DNA of 64,000 bases from an uncultured Bacteroidales bacterium (GTDB taxonomy: Bacteria > Bacteroidota > Bacteroidia > Bacteroidales > Muribaculaceae): NCBI GenBank assembly GCA_947175575.1, contig CAMWNG010000001.1, positions 1 through 64,000 of the forward strand, written 5' to 3'. Of this stretch, positions 39,190-48,934 are shown piece after piece. Position 1 is the first letter of the stretch, and the number at the start of each line of letters is the position of its first letter. The translations under genes and the position numbers were made by a program. The notes under the pieces are model-generated. The model ran no database searches and was not told where the DNA came from. It saw nothing but the letters and a program-made list of their open reading frames with translations.

Positions 39190-41199
39190 TCAATTCTTAG
39201 CTCTTCGGGAATCGAAGTAGAGATAGCAGATAAGCAATGCGTAAGCAACAATTCCGAGCACTTGCGGAACGAATTCACCTCCGTTCTCCGGAACCTGTTT
39301 GCCACACATGATAGTGACAGCGGCCAAAACGCCGAATAGAGCACCACCGGCAATCAGACCCGATGAAATCAATGTGCCGCGATCCTGACGAGCCTTGCGA
39401 AGTGCCTCGTCTTTAGTGCTGCGTCCCACAAACCATGAGATCAGGCCACCGACAAGCATCGGGGTGTTGAGCGACAGCGGAAGGAACATGCCAAGGCAGA
39501 ATGCAAGTGCCGGTACACCGAGCCAGTTGAGTATCAGTGCAAGGATAGCACCGACTATATATAGGATCCATGGCGGTGTCTGACCCATCATCATGGGTTC
39601 GAGCACACCGGCCATGGCGTTGGCCTGAGGTGCGGCAAGAGCGTTTTCACCGGAGAAGCCGTAGACCTTATTTAGCATCATTATCACGGCACCTACCGTA
39701 GCAGCCGAAACCAATGTGCCGAGGAATTTCCAGCTTTCCTGCTTTTTGGGAGTGGAACCGAGCCAATAGCCTATTTTCAGGTCGGTGACAAAACCGCCGG
39801 CCATCGAGAGAGCCGTACACACCACACCGCCGACTACCATTGCGGCGACTATTCCGGAAGTGCCTTTGAGACCGATGGCGACAAAGATGGCTGAAGCTAT
39901 AATGAGAGTCATCAGTGTCATGCCGCTTACGGGATTAGAGCCTACGATAGCGATGGCGTTAGCTGCAACGGTAGTGAACAGGAACGCTATTATCGTGACA
40001 ACTATCCAGGCCACGACAGCCTGCCAGAAGGTATGTATCACTCCGATCCAGAAAAAGAGCAGAACCGCAACAAGGGCTATGGCGATAAAGAAGGTTATGT
40101 GCTTCATTGAGATATCGGTCTGCGAACGTACGGTTTTGACCGATGTCTGGGCGGAACGCAACTCACGTGAAGCAAGTCCGACGGCTTGTGCGATTATCGA
40201 CCATGATTTGATGATGCCGATGATGCCGGCCATTGCGATGCCGCCGATACCGATATAGCGGGCGTAATCGTGGAAGATGGTTCCAGGAGCCATAGCAGCA
40301 ATTTCCGTAGAGCCGTATGTACCCATGAGAGGAATGATTATCCACCATACGAAAATAGAACCGGCGAAAATCACGAAGGCGTATTTCAGGCCTACGATGT
40401 AACCGAGACCGAGCACGGCCGCACCCGTATTACATGATAATACGAACTTGAATTTGTCGGCAATAGTCTGTCCCCAGGCGTAAGCAGTGGTCGTTACAGT
40501 CTCGGACCAGAATCCGAAAGTAGCGACAAGATAATCGTATATGCCGCCAACCAGCGAGGCTATGACGAGCAGTTTGGCCTGACCGCCGTTTTTGGCTTTT
40601 GAACCGTTGCCGGAAATCAGGACCTGGGTGGTCGCAGTTGCTTCAGGGAAAGGATACTTTCCGTGCTGGTCTTTGACGAAGTATTTACGGAAGGGTATGA
40701 AAAACAGGATACCCAAAACACCGCCGAAGAGTGATGAAAGGAAAATCTGAAAAAAGTTGACGGAAATATCGGGGTGCGAAGCTTGCAGGATGTAGAGTGC
40801 AGGTAAGGTGAAGATCGCTCCGGCAACAATTACACCCGAACAGGCTCCTATCGACTGAATAATCACATTCTGGCCGATCGCGTTTTTCTTTTTCAATACG
40901 CCAGACAGGCCTACGGCTATGATTGCGATGGGTATGGCGGCTTCGAAAACCTGACCCACCTTTAATCCGAGATAGGCAGCTGCAGCGCTGAATATGACAG
41001 CCAGAACAAGGCCCATTGTGACAGAGTAGGGTGTCGCTTCGGGATAATCGTGTGCGGGATGCATCACCGGCACATATTCCTCGTCCTCCGCCAGCTGACG
41101 GAAAGCGTTTTCCGGCAGATCCACCGGTTCAACATCCGCGGGCGGAAGATTGACCGGCCCGGTTGTCTTTGCAAATCCGGGAGTTTTGTCCTTTTCCAT
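39190..41199 (-). CDS. OPT-family oligopeptide transporter
   Basis: A 669-residue inner-membrane protein with about 14-16 helices and the OPT motifs (SVTMGLVLAVIFSAAAAYLGLKVGQ near residue 60; NPVSGMTLMTLI near 435; LPLSLNTPMLVGGLISW near 590). Bacterial members take up peptides or metal-chelate complexes; the substrate here is not known. It lies downstream of mltD-type genes on the same strand with only a 48-base gap, but its own terminator marks the end of the unit. Confidence 0.92.
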   Translation of the reverse strand: MEKDKTPGFAKTTGPVNLPPADVEPVDLPENAFRQLAEDEEYVPVMHPAHDYPEATPYSVTMGLVLAVIFSAAAAYLGLKVGQVFEAAIPIAIIAVGLSGVLKKKNAIGQNVIIQSIGACSGVIVAGAIFTLPALYILQASHPDISVNFFQIFLSSLFGGVLGILFFIPFRKYFVKDQHGKYPFPEATATTQVLISGNGSKAKNGGQAKLLVIASLVGGIYDYLVATFGFWSETVTTTAYAWGQTIADKFKFVLSCNTGAAVLGLGYIVGLKYAFVIFAGSIFVWWIIIPLMGTYGSTEIAAMAPGTIFHDYARYIGIGGIAMAGIIGIIKSWSIIAQAVGLASRELRSAQTSVKTVRSQTDISMKHITFFIAIALVAVLLFFWIGVIHTFWQAVVAWIVVTIIAFLFTTVAANAIAIVGSNPVSGMTLMTLIIASAIFVAIGLKGTSGIVAAMVVGGVVCTALSMAGGFVTDLKIGYWLGSTPKKQESWKFLGTLVSAATVGAVIMMLNKVYGFSGENALAAPQANAMAGVLEPMMMGQTPPWILYIVGAILALILNWLGVPALAFCLGMFLPLSLNTPMLVGGLISWFVGRSTKDEALRKARQDRGTLISSGLIAGGALFGVLAAVTIMCGKQVPENGGEFVPQVLGIVAYALLICYLYFDSRRAKN

Positions 41200-41247
41200 G
41201 TATGTTATGATAATGATTAGTATTTCACATTAAATAATAAGATAGGT

Positions 41248-42990
41248 TCAGCGGCGTTTGCGACTTGATGAGCTTTTCGAGGAGGATTGACCCGAACTGC
41301 CCTTTGAGGGTATCACAAGTTTCTGATCGATGCTCAGTGCGTCGCCTTTCAGATTGTTGGCTTTACGGAGTTCGTCAACTGTTACACCATATCGCTTCGA
41401 TATTTTATAAAGATTTTCGCCCTTCACAACGGTATGTGTCGTGGATGATTTCGTTTTCTGCCGAGAAGTATTGCTCGTGGAATCAACAGTTTTTTCAGTC
41501 TGTTTTTTAGCCGATGCCTGACGCGAATTGTTCATTGCACCCGACACTTTTGATTTGGCTTCGGAAGTCTTGGGTTCTGGCTTCTCGATTATCTCCACAG
41601 AATCCGGGAGGATTGCCGGAACGGCAGCCAATGAATCTTCGACAGCCGAACTTACAGTTACATTAGTCTGTTTGACTTCAGGAACAGGTGCCTGGGCGGG
41701 TTCAATGTATTTACGCACATAGGTATTAATTTTGAGTTTCTGGCCTGTGCGAACACGTTTTCCGATTTTATTGGTTTTGCGGATCGCAGCCTGCGTGACA
41801 CCATATCGTTTGGCAATCGAAGCCAGTGTCTCTCCTTTTTTAACGGTATGGTATTTTACCGAAAGTTCTTCGACATATTCACCCTTGCGGTCGGAGCCCG
41901 ATCCGGGTGTGGCCGGCTCGACCACTCCACGCCGACTGTACCGATCGGCAAGATAGTTGCAGATGGAATCCTCGTTGGCGACGTAAGCATAGACCTGAAG
42001 CGATGGTAAAACAAGAGAATAGGGACGGATATCTCCCGGAATGACATCCTGACGATACTGCGGATTTAGCGTGCGCAGTTCCACAATCGGAATGTCAAGA
42101 ACGTGACTGATCTGGTCGAAATGGACACGGCGGGTTACGTGAACCGTATCAGTGAGAATGGGTTTGCGCGCGAGTGCCGGGGATATATTATGGAGATGAT
42201 AGAAATTCATGGCGTAATTTGCCGCGATGAAGGCGGGAACATATCCACGAGTCTCTTGTGGAAGATAGGGATAAATCTCCCAGAAATCCTTTTTGCCACC
42301 TCCCGCACGCTTTATGGCTTTTGTGACATTACCCGGACCGCAGTTATAGGCAGCGATAGCAAGACTCCAGTCGCCGAAGATGTCATAAAGTTTTTTCAGA
42401 TATTTAGCTGCAGCTTCGGAAGAAAGATAGGGGTCGCGGCGCTGGTCGACAAGCGATGACACTTCAAGTCCTTCGCCTGTAGCGGTCGGCAACATGAACT
42501 GCCATAGCCCGGTGGCGCCGGCTTTCGAGACGGCCTCGGGGTTAAGGGCACTTTCTATTATAGGGAGATATTTCAGTTCGAGAGGAAGCTGCTGCCGTTC
42601 GAGAGCTTGCTCGAATATCGGCATATAATACAGACTCATACCGAGCATGTTCTCGACAAGTTGTTTGCGTCGGTCCACATAGGCGAGAATATTGTTCTTC
42701 ACCACGGAGTTGAAAGGCATTTCAATCACAGTGGGCATTTTGCCGAGGCGTTCGACGAACACTTCGTCTGACGGTATTACTGATGCGCGACTATCCGCAT
42801 CGCGATCAATGTCGGCATAGGTCTTCAGATACCAGTTCTCCTGCATTTTGTGTACGTCAGTTTCAAAACTTTCCGGTAGCTGTGAGGGTACACAATGCAG
42901 AGAGTCGCGAATCTGGAGTATAGAAGCCGGACGCCCTGCCAGAGCCGCGGCCGCTAATATAAAAGATGTGACAATTATTCGTGGTTTCAT
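41248..42990 (-). CDS. mltD: Membrane-bound lytic transglycosylase D-like, with two LysM domains
   Basis: Cuts peptidoglycan glycan strands in the periplasm. The 580-residue protein has a signal peptide (IIVTSFILAAAALAGRPA), an SLT domain (LKYLPIIESALNPEAVSKAG with the catalytic Glu, then ATGLWQFMLPTA, AAYNCGPGNV) around residues 130-280, and LysM repeats near residues 375-425 (YHTVKKGETLASIAKRYGVT) and 515-565 (HTVVKGENLYKISKRYGVT), joined by a Ser/Lys-rich linker. The C terminus is a basic Ser/Arg tail. It follows the DUF5683 gene in the parA-parB-DUF5683-mltD unit. Confidence 0.92.
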   Translation of the reverse strand: MKPRIIVTSFILAAAALAGRPASILQIRDSLHCVPSQLPESFETDVHKMQENWYLKTYADIDRDADSRASVIPSDEVFVERLGKMPTVIEMPFNSVVKNNILAYVDRRKQLVENMLGMSLYYMPIFEQALERQQLPLELKYLPIIESALNPEAVSKAGATGLWQFMLPTATGEGLEVSSLVDQRRDPYLSSEAAAKYLKKLYDIFGDWSLAIAAYNCGPGNVTKAIKRAGGGKKDFWEIYPYLPQETRGYVPAFIAANYAMNFYHLHNISPALARKPILTDTVHVTRRVHFDQISHVLDIPIVELRTLNPQYRQDVIPGDIRPYSLVLPSLQVYAYVANEDSICNYLADRYSRRGVVEPATPGSGSDRKGEYVEELSVKYHTVKKGETLASIAKRYGVTQAAIRKTNKIGKRVRTGQKLKINTYVRKYIEPAQAPVPEVKQTNVTVSSAVEDSLAAVPAILPDSVEIIEKPEPKTSEAKSKVSGAMNNSRQASAKKQTEKTVDSTSNTSRQKTKSSTTHTVVKGENLYKISKRYGVTVDELRKANNLKGDALSIDQKLVIPSKGSSGQSSSKSSSSRKRR

Positions 42991-43016
42991 TTATTTTATA
43001 GATTTTGAGGTAGGGA

Positions 43017-43730
43017 TCAGAAATTCAATGCCCAACATAATCCGATGGCCGGTTTCATGCCACGCGAGTCAGGCAGGAGCGCAGGCGAGAGGTCCATGGA
43101 TAGATCAGGTGAGATGTCAAAATGGCTCAGTGACGCATCAACATAAGCATCCACCATGGCTATCAGATAAACACCGACCATACAAATTATACAGAGATCT
43201 CGGTTTCGCCTGAAATAGTTTTTCCGGCTTTGCAGAATGTTCGTGAGCCACTTGTGGTCGAGGTCGCTTTCGGATGTCGTAGGAGGGAAAAAGTTCATAT
43301 AAGAGTTGGTGGACGGGTCGTTGTCCATTATATCGCGATATGCTTTGGTATAGTCGGCGAGCAATCCGTTGTTCCATGAGGTTGCGTATCCAAGTCCGAG
43401 ATATGCGCCGACCACAATTGGCAGTTTCCAATAGCGGCGGTTGTAGATCTGGCCAAGACCCGGAAAAAGTGCGCTCATCCATACAGCGCGCGTAGGGTCA
43501 GGATTGAATTCCTCTTCGCGAGGAATCCATTCGTTGAAACCCATCTTGTCGGATGGCGGTAACAGAATGGAATCGGACACTGAGTAAGACGTGGTGTCCG
43601 GCACTACGGCCGTGGAATCCGGTGCTGTATGGATGTGCCGTGTGGGCATGTGGCGTTCCTGTGCCGAAGAAGCCAGTGTGGCGGCACAAGCGAGCATCAC
43701 AATTGTTAATATGCGTGTGATTAAAATCAA
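43017..43730 (-). CDS. DUF5683-domain envelope protein
   Basis: A 237-residue protein with a signal peptide (ILTIVMLACAATLASSAQ), a region RAVWMSALFPGLGQIYNRRYWKLPIV and two further hydrophobic segments (VVGAYLGLGYATSW, LCIICMVGVYLIAMVDAYVDASL). This matches the DUF5683 family, regularly found beside parAB in Bacteroidetes. Its role is unknown; the context hints at linking chromosome partition and cell-wall work. It overlaps parB by four bases. Confidence 0.85.
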   Translation of the reverse strand: MILITRILTIVMLACAATLASSAQERHMPTRHIHTAPDSTAVVPDTTSYSVSDSILLPPSDKMGFNEWIPREEEFNPDPTRAVWMSALFPGLGQIYNRRYWKLPIVVGAYLGLGYATSWNNGLLADYTKAYRDIMDNDPSTNSYMNFFPPTTSESDLDHKWLTNILQSRKNYFRRNRDLCIICMVGVYLIAMVDAYVDASLSHFDISPDLSMDLSPALLPDSRGMKPAIGLCWALNF

Positions 43731-44617
43731 TTGTTATTATTGATAGAGTCAAACAATGATATCAGGCGTTCAAGCTCGTCATCGCTTCCGAATGAGAATG
43801 TGATTTTTCCTTTTCCGGAACTGTCATATTTGAAACCGACAGAGGTTCCGAAATTAGAAGACAGATGTTTTTTCAACAAATCGAAATCATCTGAACTGAA
43901 ACGACCTTTCGGTTTCTCGGACGAGGTGTTTTTGGGTGCGCCGCCATTTTGCCATGCTTTGGCCAATTCTTCGACTTTACGCACAGAAAGCCCTTGATTT
44001 ATAATCTCGTTGTAAAGTTTGAGCTGCAAAGCAGGATCCTCGAGGGTGAGGAGGGCGCGTGCATGCCCCATTTCGAGGCGTCTGTCTCGCAGGCCGAGCT
44101 GTACTTCAGCCGGGAGACGCAGCAGCCGCAGGAAATTGGCGACTGTCGCACGTTTCTTGCCTATGCGTTCGCTGAGACGCTCCTGTGTCAGTTTGTAAGT
44201 TTCGATCAACTTCCGGAAAGTCAGTGCAATCTCGATGGCGTTCAGATCTTCGCGCTGAATATTTTCTATGAGAGCCATCTCGGTAAGCTCGGTGTCGTTG
44301 GCGGTGCGGATATATGCGGGAACCGTGGTCAGCCCGGCAAGTTGAGCAGCGCGGAAACGACGTTCGCCCGCGATTATCTGATATGTGTCCGGTCCGGTCT
44401 TGCGGAGTGACAGGGGCTGGATGATTCCGAGTTCACGTATCGAGGAAGCGAGTTCCTCAAGCGCTTCCCGGTCAAAAGTGCGCCTGGGTTGGTCGGGATT
44501 CGGGACAATCCGGGCAAGGTCAATTTCATTAATTGCCGATGAACCGGATGCGGGCACATCGTCCATTGATATGAGAGAGTCGAGGCCGCGTCCGAGCGCG
44601 TTACGTTTCAATGCCAT
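43727..44617 (-). CDS. parB: Chromosome-partitioning protein ParB
   Basis: A 296-residue ParB/Spo0J: the CTPase/nuclease-like N domain with ALIENIQREDLNAIE near residue 110 and GERRFRAAQLAG near 85, then the helix-turn-helix (LTQERLSERIGKKRATVANFLRLLRLP) that binds parS. It overlaps parA by one base (TAATG), so translation is coupled. A full parS site was not found in the window (see 45450 for a half-site). Confidence 0.95.
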   Translation of the reverse strand: MALKRNALGRGLDSLISMDDVPASGSSAINEIDLARIVPNPDQPRRTFDREALEELASSIRELGIIQPLSLRKTGPDTYQIIAGERRFRAAQLAGLTTVPAYIRTANDTELTEMALIENIQREDLNAIEIALTFRKLIETYKLTQERLSERIGKKRATVANFLRLLRLPAEVQLGLRDRRLEMGHARALLTLEDPALQLKLYNEIINQGLSVRKVEELAKAWQNGGAPKNTSSEKPKGRFSSDDFDLLKKHLSSNFGTSVGFKYDSSGKGKITFSFGSDDELERLISLFDSINNNN

Positions 44618-45390
44618 TATTTCCGTGATTTGTTTTTGTTTATGATTTCTTTAGCCAAAAGCGTGTGTGATGTGGCTCCGCGGCTTTCGGGTGCATATAT
44701 CAGCACAGGCAGGCCGTGGCTTGGAGCCTCGCTAAGACGTATGTTACGCGGAATAACGGTGTCGAACACCATATCGGCGAAATGTCCTTTCAGTTCTTCG
44801 TAGATCTGGTTGGCCAGACGAAGGCGTGCGTCATACATGGTGAGCAGGAATCCTTCAATGTCGAGATGCGGATTTAATCGGCTCTTGATGATGCGAATCG
44901 TATTCAGAAGCTTACTGATACCCTCAAGCGCGAAATATTCCGCCTGAACGGGAATGATAACCGAATCGGCGGCCGTAAGTGCATTCACGGTGATCAGACC
45001 GAGTGACGGCGAGCAGTCGATAAGGATAAAATCGTATTTGTCTTTTATGCCGTCGAGCAGTCCCGAGAGTACGCGTTCGCGCTGGGGTTTGTTCACAAGC
45101 TCGAGTTCAGCTCCGGCAAGATCGATACGTGAGCCTATCAGGCTAAGGCCTTCGACACAGGTTTCTACCTGAGATCCGTCGAGAGGATATCCGTCTACGA
45201 GACATTCATAGATGGAAGACGTCATGTTACGGGGATCGATGCCGTAACCGGATGTGGCATTTGCCTGCGGGTCGGCGTCTATTATGAGAACTTTCTTGCC
45301 TGCGGCGGCAAGGGATGCTCCAAGGTTGATGGTGGTGGTGGTTTTACCCACTCCACCCTTCTGATTGGCAATAGCTATTACTTTTCCCAT
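44617..45390 (-). CDS. parA: Chromosome-partitioning ATPase ParA/Soj
   Basis: A 257-residue Walker-type ATPase that moves ParB-bound origins. It shows the deviant Walker [15 protein letters not shown] at the start, [15 protein letters not shown] and [13 protein letters not shown]. It opens a unit parA-parB-DUF5683-mltD(-OPT), transcribed away from surE. Confidence 0.96.
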   Translation of the reverse strand: MGKVIAIANQKGGVGKTTTTINLGASLAAAGKKVLIIDADPQANATSGYGIDPRNMTSSIYECLVDGYPLDGSQVETCVEGLSLIGSRIDLAGAELELVNKPQRERVLSGLLDGIKDKYDFILIDCSPSLGLITVNALTAADSVIIPVQAEYFALEGISKLLNTIRIIKSRLNPHLDIEGFLLTMYDARLRLANQIYEELKGHFADMVFDTVIPRNIRLSEAPSHGLPVLIYAPESRGATSHTLLAKEIINKNKSRK

Positions 45391-45413
45391 ATAATACTGT
45401 TAGGATTCGTCTG

Positions 45414-45444
45414 CAAAGTAACTAAATTCTGATGAATTGGTCAA
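45414..45444 (-). promoter_or_regulatory. parA promoter
   Basis: Minus-strand TTG (45442-45444), 20-base spacer and TTACTTTG (45414-45421), which deviates from TAnnTTTG by one base. It is about 25 bases before the parA start. Confidence 0.6.
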
Positions 45445-45449
45445 ACAAA

Positions 45450-45460
45450 TGTTCCACGAA
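45450..45460. promoter_or_regulatory. Possible parS half-site upstream of parA
   Basis: TGTTCCACGAA equals the left half of the parS consensus TGTTCCACGTGGAACA, flanked by weak ACAAAT/ATTTGT arms, just upstream of the parA promoter. The right half is degenerate, so this is only a candidate ParB contact or chance match. Confidence 0.2.
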
Positions 45461-45483
45461 ATTTGTGAAAAATGCCTTAAATG

Positions 45484-45514
45484 TTGATAACTCCGTCGGA
45501 ATTTACTAACTTTG
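45484..45514 (+). promoter_or_regulatory. surE promoter
   Basis: TTG (45484-45486), a 20-base spacer and TAACTTTG (45507-45514), 32 bases before the surE ATG. Confidence 0.8.
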
Positions 45515-45546
45515 CTCCGTAAAAATCACCCTAAAATTTGAGAAAT

Positions 45547-46317
45547 ATGTCAGAAATCCGACCGTTGGTACTCGTTACCAATGATGACTCGATAGAGGCG
45601 CCGGGGTTGTTTAAACTGGTTGAGTGTCTGCCGCAAGATGTTGATATAATTGTAGTTGCACCGGCTCAACCACAATCCGGGAAGTCCTCCGCCATCACTG
45701 TCAACTCACCGTTGCGTATATCGTCACATCCCGATGTGGGAGCAGCCAGGGTGTTTACCGTTAGCGGTACGCCGGTCGATTGTGTTAAGCTCGCACTACA
45801 TGCCATTGTTCCACGGCGCCCAGCTCTCGTGCTTGCGGGCATCAACCATGGCTCCAATTCGGGTTGTAATGTGATTTACAGCGGAACTATGGGGGCTGTG
45901 ATGGAGGGATGCACCGTAGGTATACCGTCATGCGGATTTTCATTGTTGCACCATTCTATGGCCGCTGATTTTGATCTAAGCCTTCCATTTGTCCGGGACA
46001 TCATATCAGGCTTGCTTGCCGACGGTTTACCCGACGGAGTTTGTCTTAATGTCAACATTCCTGCGAAGGTAACACCTCGGGGTGTTCGAGCATGTCGAGC
46101 TGCCCACGGATATTGGACAGATGAATATCAGCGGTTTACTGATCCTTCGGGCAAGCCGTTTTATTGGCTTACAGGAAAATTTGTCAATTCCGAACCACTG
46201 GCCACAGATACTGATGAATACTGGCTCGGACAAGAGTATATTTCACTCGTTCCGGTGAGCGTGGACATGTCAGCGACGTCACAGGTGGAACCAATGTCCA
46301 AACGCTTCGACAAATGA
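45547..46317 (+). CDS. surE: 5'-nucleotidase SurE
   Basis: A metal-dependent nucleoside monophosphatase. The 256-residue protein has the metal site VTNDDSIEAPG (usual NDDGI becomes NDDSI), PQSGKSSAIT, SGTPVDCVKL and GINHGSNSG with the Asn ligand. The ATG at 45547 is preferred over the TTG at 45538 chosen in the track. It overlaps the AlkD-like gene by four bases. Confidence 0.93.
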   Translation: MSEIRPLVLVTNDDSIEAPGLFKLVECLPQDVDIIVVAPAQPQSGKSSAITVNSPLRISSHPDVGAARVFTVSGTPVDCVKLALHAIVPRRPALVLAGINHGSNSGCNVIYSGTMGAVMEGCTVGIPSCGFSLLHHSMAADFDLSLPFVRDIISGLLADGLPDGVCLNVNIPAKVTPRGVRACRAAHGYWTDEYQRFTDPSGKPFYWLTGKFVNSEPLATDTDEYWLGQEYISLVPVSVDMSATSQVEPMSKRFDK

Positions 46318-46865
46318 GTGAGACCGGGTTCAACCGCATGCAGACACTCAAGAGGCGGATGTTTGCCATGCGTAACGGTGTGGTGGCTGATGCCTTACGG
46401 CAGGCTGGGTGCCCGCGAAGGATAATTTTCGGCTTGAATTTGCCGCAGCTCACTGAAATCGCCTCGGAATTCGGACCTGATGCCCAACTTGCGCTTGAAC
46501 TGTTCCGTGACGTCAATGTGCGGGAGAGTCAGTTGCTCGCGCCGATGCTGATGCCGCGAGAGGCTGTTACGGATGAAGCGGCGGCCAAGCTTGCCGAAGG
46601 AGTCGCCTGGGCAGAAGAGGCGGATATCTTGTGCAACAAGCTGTTGCGATGGCTGCCCGGAGCACCGGATTTGGCAACCCGGCTTTGCGCTTCGGAAAAT
46701 CGCCTTAAACGATACACCGGGCTGCGCCTGATGGCTGCAATGACATGTGTGAATCAGGATGAACGTCTGAGAAAAGAAGCTGTCAGTGCGGCTCTTGCGG
46801 AACTTCGCCGTCCGGAACCCATCGCTGCACTCGCCGCACAGATTATTGCCGATAATGACTATTGA
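46314..46865 (+). CDS. AlkD-like HEAT-repeat protein
   Basis: A 183-residue helical protein resembling the DNA alkylation repair (AlkD) fold: LKRRMFAMRNGVVADALRQAG, then repeats of hydrophobic helices (AAKLAEGVAWAEEADILCNKLL, RYTGLRLMAAMTC). Full AlkD proteins are ~230 residues, and this one is short. I cannot see the catalytic Trp/Asp set with certainty, so glycosylase activity is uncertain. It is coupled to surE. Confidence 0.6.
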   Translation: MSETGFNRMQTLKRRMFAMRNGVVADALRQAGCPRRIIFGLNLPQLTEIASEFGPDAQLALELFRDVNVRESQLLAPMLMPREAVTDEAAAKLAEGVAWAEEADILCNKLLRWLPGAPDLATRLCASENRLKRYTGLRLMAAMTCVNQDERLRKEAVSAALAELRRPEPIAALAAQIIADNDY

Positions 46866-46886
46866 ACGTGCCATTTTGACAAACTT

Positions 46887-46917
46887 TTGTTCATATTGAC
46901 AAAAATTCGTATATTTG
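46887..46917 (+). promoter_or_regulatory. etfB promoter
   Basis: TTG (46887-46889), 20-base spacer and TATATTTG (46910-46917), followed by a ~70-base leader holding a small CGGAG/CTCCG hairpin. Confidence 0.8.
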
Positions 46918-46993
46918 CACCGCCAATCATGCGGAGCCTCACTCCGTATAGCTGATCACAGAAAAATACAAATCTCTTAATAAACTGAAAATT

Positions 46994-47869
46994 ATGAGTT
47001 TAAACATCATTGTGCTTGCCAAGCAGGTGCCCGACACCCGCAACGTAGGCAAAGATGCCATGAAAGCCGACGGCACCATCAACCGTGCCGCTCTGCCTGC
47101 CATCTTCAACCCGGAGGACCTCAATGCGCTCGAACAGGCTCTGCGTCTGAAGGATGCCAATCCCGGCAGCACCATTACTGTACTCACTATGGGACTTCCC
47201 AAGTCTGCGGAAGTAATCAGAGAAGCCATTTACCGTGGCGCTGACGGTGGTATTGTACTCACCGACCGTGCACTCGGCGGTGCCGACACCCTCGCCACCT
47301 CGTATTCTCTGGCCCAGGCTGTCAAGAAAATCGGCAACTACGACATCATCCTCGGCGGACGTCAGGCAATTGACGGCGATACCGCGCAGGTTGGCCCCCA
47401 GATCGCTGAAAAGCTCGGTATACCTCAGGTTACATACGCTGAAGAAATCGTCGACCTCAAGGACGGAAAAGTCACAGTAAAGCGTCGCCTTGAACACGGT
47501 ATCGAAACCGTGGTGGCTCCGCTTCCCTGTGTCGTGACAGTAAACGGTTCGGCCGCAGATTGCCGTCCCCGCAACGCTAAACGTCTGATGAAATACAAAT
47601 ACGCTGTTTCACCTTCTGAAAAGGCAAGTCTGCCCGAGGAAAAACAAGCGCTTGTAGACGGACGTCCCTATCTTCAGATAAACGAATGGGGTGCGGACTT
47701 CGTTGAAGCCGATCCCCAGCAGATCGGTTTCCCCGGTTCGCCTACAAAGGTAAAGACTGTCGAAAATGTAGTCTTCACAGCTAAAGAAGCCCGTCATCTC
47801 GAAGGTGCCGATGATGCAGGCATCGAAGATCTGATCAAAGAACTCATAACAAATCACACCATCGGCTAA
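46994..47869 (+). CDS. etfB: Electron transfer flavoprotein beta subunit
   Basis: The AMP/FAD-binding small subunit of ETF, which passes electrons from acyl-CoA dehydrogenases. The 291-residue protein shows IIVLAKQVPDTRNVG at the start, NPEDLNALEQALRLKD and the adenosine-site DIILGGRQAIDGDTAQVGPQIAE near residue 115. Codons end mainly in C, as in highly expressed genes. It leads an operon with etfA and an acyl-CoA dehydrogenase. Confidence 0.95.
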   Translation: MSLNIIVLAKQVPDTRNVGKDAMKADGTINRAALPAIFNPEDLNALEQALRLKDANPGSTITVLTMGLPKSAEVIREAIYRGADGGIVLTDRALGGADTLATSYSLAQAVKKIGNYDIILGGRQAIDGDTAQVGPQIAEKLGIPQVTYAEEIVDLKDGKVTVKRRLEHGIETVVAPLPCVVTVNGSAADCRPRNAKRLMKYKYAVSPSEKASLPEEKQALVDGRPYLQINEWGADFVEADPQQIGFPGSPTKVKTVENVVFTAKEARHLEGADDAGIEDLIKELITNHTIG

Positions 47870-47902
47870 TCCGACCCCTCAGCCGAAAAATCCATTGAAA
47901 CT

Positions 47903-48931
47903 ATGGCAGATAAAAACAATCTTATAGTTTATTGCGAGCTGGACGAAGGTCGTGTGGCCGATGTCAGCCTGGAACTTCTTACCAAAGGCCGTCAGCTGGC
48001 CGACCGTCTGGGCGTAAAACTCGAAGCGCTTGTAATCGGCTCTGATCTCAAAGGTATCGAAGATCAGATATTCCCTTACGGCGCAGATGTTGTCTACAAG
48101 GTAGATGACAAACGTCTCTATCCCTACACCTCACTTCCTCATTCATCCGTACTGATCAACCTTTTCAAGGAAATCGAACCGCAGATCGCCCTGATGGGTG
48201 CTACATGCATCGGCCGTGACCTCGGTCCCCGTGTTTCATCGGCACTCCACAGCGGCCTTACAGCCGACTGCACTTCTCTTGAAATCGGTGACCATACCGA
48301 TGCCAAGACCAAGAAAGATTACAAGGATTTGCTCTATCAGATCCGTCCAGCTTTTGGTGGCAATATCGTCGCAACTATTGTCAATCCCGAATGTCGTCCG
48401 CAGATGGCTACTGTCCGTGAGGGCGTAATGAAGAAAGAGATTTACAATCCCGACCATAAAGGCGTGGTGGTTGACCTCGATCCTGCCAAATATGTGAAAG
48501 ACGAAGATTTTGTAGTCGACATCATCGACCGTCAGATCGCTAAATCGAAAGTCAATATCAAAGGTGCTCCCATCGTGGTTGCCGGCGGATATGGAGTAGG
48601 GTCAAAAGAAAACTTCCAGCTTCTTTTCGACCTCGCGCAGACCCTCGGTGCCGAAGTTGGCGCTTCGCGTGCGGCTGTAGACGCAGGATTCATCGAACAC
48701 GAACGCCAGATCGGTCAGACAGGTGTGACAGTGCGCCCGAAACTGTATATCGCATGCGGAATCTCCGGTCAGATCCAGCACATCGCCGGCATGCAGGAGA
48801 GCTCTATAATCATCTCCATCAACAATGACCCCAACGCTCCCATCAACGCTATCGCAGATTATGTGATCACCGGCAATATGGAAGACGTGGTGCCCAAACT
48901 CATCAAATACTACAAAAAGAATTCGAAATAA
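47903..48931 (+). CDS. etfA: Electron transfer flavoprotein alpha subunit
   Basis: The FAD-binding subunit of ETF. The 342-residue protein contains the C-terminal FAD motif: VVAGGYGVGSKENFQLLFDLA near residue 220, VGASRAAVDAG, QIGQTGVTVRPKLYIACGISG and IINNDPNAPI-type ISINNDPNAPINAIADY. It lies 33 bases after etfB and three before the dehydrogenase gene. Confidence 0.96.
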   Translation: MADKNNLIVYCELDEGRVADVSLELLTKGRQLADRLGVKLEALVIGSDLKGIEDQIFPYGADVVYKVDDKRLYPYTSLPHSSVLINLFKEIEPQIALMGATCIGRDLGPRVSSALHSGLTADCTSLEIGDHTDAKTKKDYKDLLYQIRPAFGGNIVATIVNPECRPQMATVREGVMKKEIYNPDHKGVVVDLDPAKYVKDEDFVVDIIDRQIAKSKVNIKGAPIVVAGGYGVGSKENFQLLFDLAQTLGAEVGASRAAVDAGFIEHERQIGQTGVTVRPKLYIACGISGQIQHIAGMQESSIIISINNDPNAPINAIADYVITGNMEDVVPKLIKYYKKNSK

Positions 48932-48934
48932 GCC

